Positions 63,630-64,000 of a stretch of DNA of 64,000 nt are shown in pieces. The position numbers were made by a program, and so were the translations under genes. The notes beneath the pieces were generated by a model that did no database searches, was not told the DNA's origin, and saw only the letters and a program-made list of their open reading frames with translations. The stretch is taken from the NCBI RefSeq assembly GCF_000258175.1, contig NZ_JH636049.1, positions 1,202,982 through 1,266,981 of the forward strand, given 5' to 3'. How positions within the stretch are numbered: the first letter of the stretch is position 1; every line of letters begins with the position of its first letter. The DNA is from Saccharomonospora xinjiangensis XJ-54 (GTDB lineage: Bacteria; Actinomycetota; Actinomycetes; Mycobacteriales; Pseudonocardiaceae).

Positions 63630-63857
63630 GAGCGAAGCGAAGCCCCCAAGAGCCGAGGCGAGCGAAGCGAAGCCAATGGCCCGTCACCACACGCCCCCGA
63701 AAATCCCCACCCACCAACGAACCCGCGTACGACAACCGCGAACCCAAGTACAGGAAGTGAGGACACGCGTGCAAGAAGCGCGGACACGCGCGCAAGAAGT
63801 ACCAACACCCGTACAGCAAGTGAGGACACGATCGATAGCAGCGAGCGAAGCGAAGCG
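63630..63857. repeat. Three dispersed copies of GAGCGAAGCGAAGC
   Basis: Copies start at 63630, 63660 and 63843 and all have the same orientation. Two precede and one follows the 21-bp array. CTTCGCTTCGCTC-type sequences occur between genes in other high-GC actinobacteria, but their role is unclear. Confidence 0.75.
63747..63832. repeat. Sixth array of 21-bp repeats
   Basis: Four units with cores at 63757, 63778, 63799 and 63820, exactly 21 bp apart: GTGAGGACAC, GCGCGGACAC, GTACCAACAC and GTGAGGACAC. All have the same orientation. Unlike the other arrays it is not next to a stop codon in the window; read on the minus strand it would be in sense for a gene beyond the right edge. Confidence 0.8.
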
Positions 63858-63929
63858 GACAGCAAGGCGGCGGCCAAGCCGGGACAGCACCCACACAAGC
63901 CTGTGTGATCAAGGTGACCGGCCGGGGGT

Positions 63930-63947
63930 CCGGGGGCTTGCCCCCGG
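63930..63947. terminator. G/C-rich hairpin
   Basis: CCGGGGGC-TT-GCCCCCGG, a perfect 8-bp stem, followed 7 bp later by a second hairpin. Tandem hairpins like these are typical terminators at gene ends in actinobacteria; the gene they serve is probably beyond the window. Confidence 0.55.
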
Positions 63948-63954
63948 CTGGGGT

Positions 63955-63973
63955 GTGGGGGCTCGGCCCCCAC
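63955..63973. terminator. Second G/C-rich hairpin followed by an A-rich tract
   Basis: GTGGGGGC-TCG-GCCCCCAC, a perfect 8-bp stem with a 3-base loop, followed by AAAACACATAAGAAAG. The A-rich flank would be a T-rich tail on the plus-strand side only in part, so the direction is not certain. Confidence 0.55.
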
Positions 63974-64000
63974 AAAACACATAAGAAAGAGCCCCCTCTG

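Larger units (their letters stand above)
63538..64000. other. Gene-free right end with several repeat types
   Basis: No credible coding region is seen in 463 bp; open frames give Lys/Ala/Pro- or Arg-rich sequence. It holds GAGCGAAGCGAAGC three times, a 21-bp repeat array and two G/C hairpins. No tRNA was recognised. Confidence 0.6.

Noticed and set aside
1..64000. tRNA, rRNA, riboswitch, prophage or insertion sequence
   Set aside because: I looked for tRNA-like ends and clover-leaf arms, rRNA motifs, thiamine or other riboswitch cores near thiL and leuC, and transposase or integrase motifs, and saw none that I could support by eye.

Overview
The window is high-GC actinobacterial chromosome. 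Gene content and order (smc, acyP, mutM, rnc, rpmF, DUF177, sepIVA, coaD, rsmD, pyc, recG, DAK2 protein, rpmB, ung, thiL, DUF3515, ddl, gpsA, plsC, fbiD, ppk1, mutT-type protein, hupB, leuD, leuC, ndgR) follow the block seen in mycobacteria and other Mycobacteriales/Pseudonocardiales. GTG and TTG starts are frequent. A complete Mce operon together with the overall style suggests a Pseudonocardiales genus such as Saccharomonospora or Amycolatopsis; the genus is inference. No rRNA, tRNA, CRISPR array, transposase or phage gene was seen.

Layout. 1-2.6 kb: 3' part of anmK (anhydro-MurNAc kinase) and a sodium:solute symporter, closed by a strong hairpin. 2.6-5.2 kb: a flavin reductase-GNAT fusion divergent from a MarR regulator, and a membrane protein. 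5.2-9.3 kb: smc and acyP. 9.4-14.1 kb: an accessory island (Ser/Thr/Pro-rich envelope protein, ROK regulator, stress-protein-like membrane protein, PadR-HAAS pair, broken GNAT gene) between acyP and mutM. 14.1-18.9 kb: mutM, rnc, rpmF, DUF177, sepIVA, coaD, rsmD. 19-36.7 kb: a second accessory block between rsmD and pyc: HelD-type helicase, orphan SagB-like oxidoreductase, three secreted proteins, and a ten-gene Mce operon (yrbEA, yrbEB, mceA-F, two Mce-associated proteins) followed by a convergent PucR-type regulator. 36.9-49.4 kb: ureohydrolase, pyc, recG, DAK2 protein, rpmB, ung, GNAT, thiL, a stand-alone Lrp/AsnC ligand domain and DUF3515. 49.4-53.2 kb: ddl, a MocR regulator divergent from a PNPOx-family protein, a cysteine-dioxygenase-like protein. 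53.6-63.5 kb: gpsA, plsC, fbiD, ppk1, Nudix-phosphatase, hupB, leuDC and ndgR.

How genes work together. The Mce operon is translationally coupled throughout (4-bp or 1-bp overlaps) and should make one envelope-spanning lipid importer; its ATPase (MceG) is not in the window. leuC/leuD are divergent from their expected IclR-type regulator NdgR. Several regulator-target pairs have visible inverted repeats (MarR/flavin reductase, PadR-HAAS, MocR/PNPOx).

The most unusual signal is not a gene. Six intergenic loci carry arrays of a degenerate repeat of 21-bp period (core GTGTCCGCAC / GTGCGGACAC). Five of them begin just after the stop codon of an otherwise unrelated gene, with the first unit in the sense direction of that gene, and often continue in inverted orientation so that they can fold. 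I know of no description of this family. A second recurring theme is 9-bp tandem repeats, three inside genes (encoding tripeptide repeats) and two between genes.
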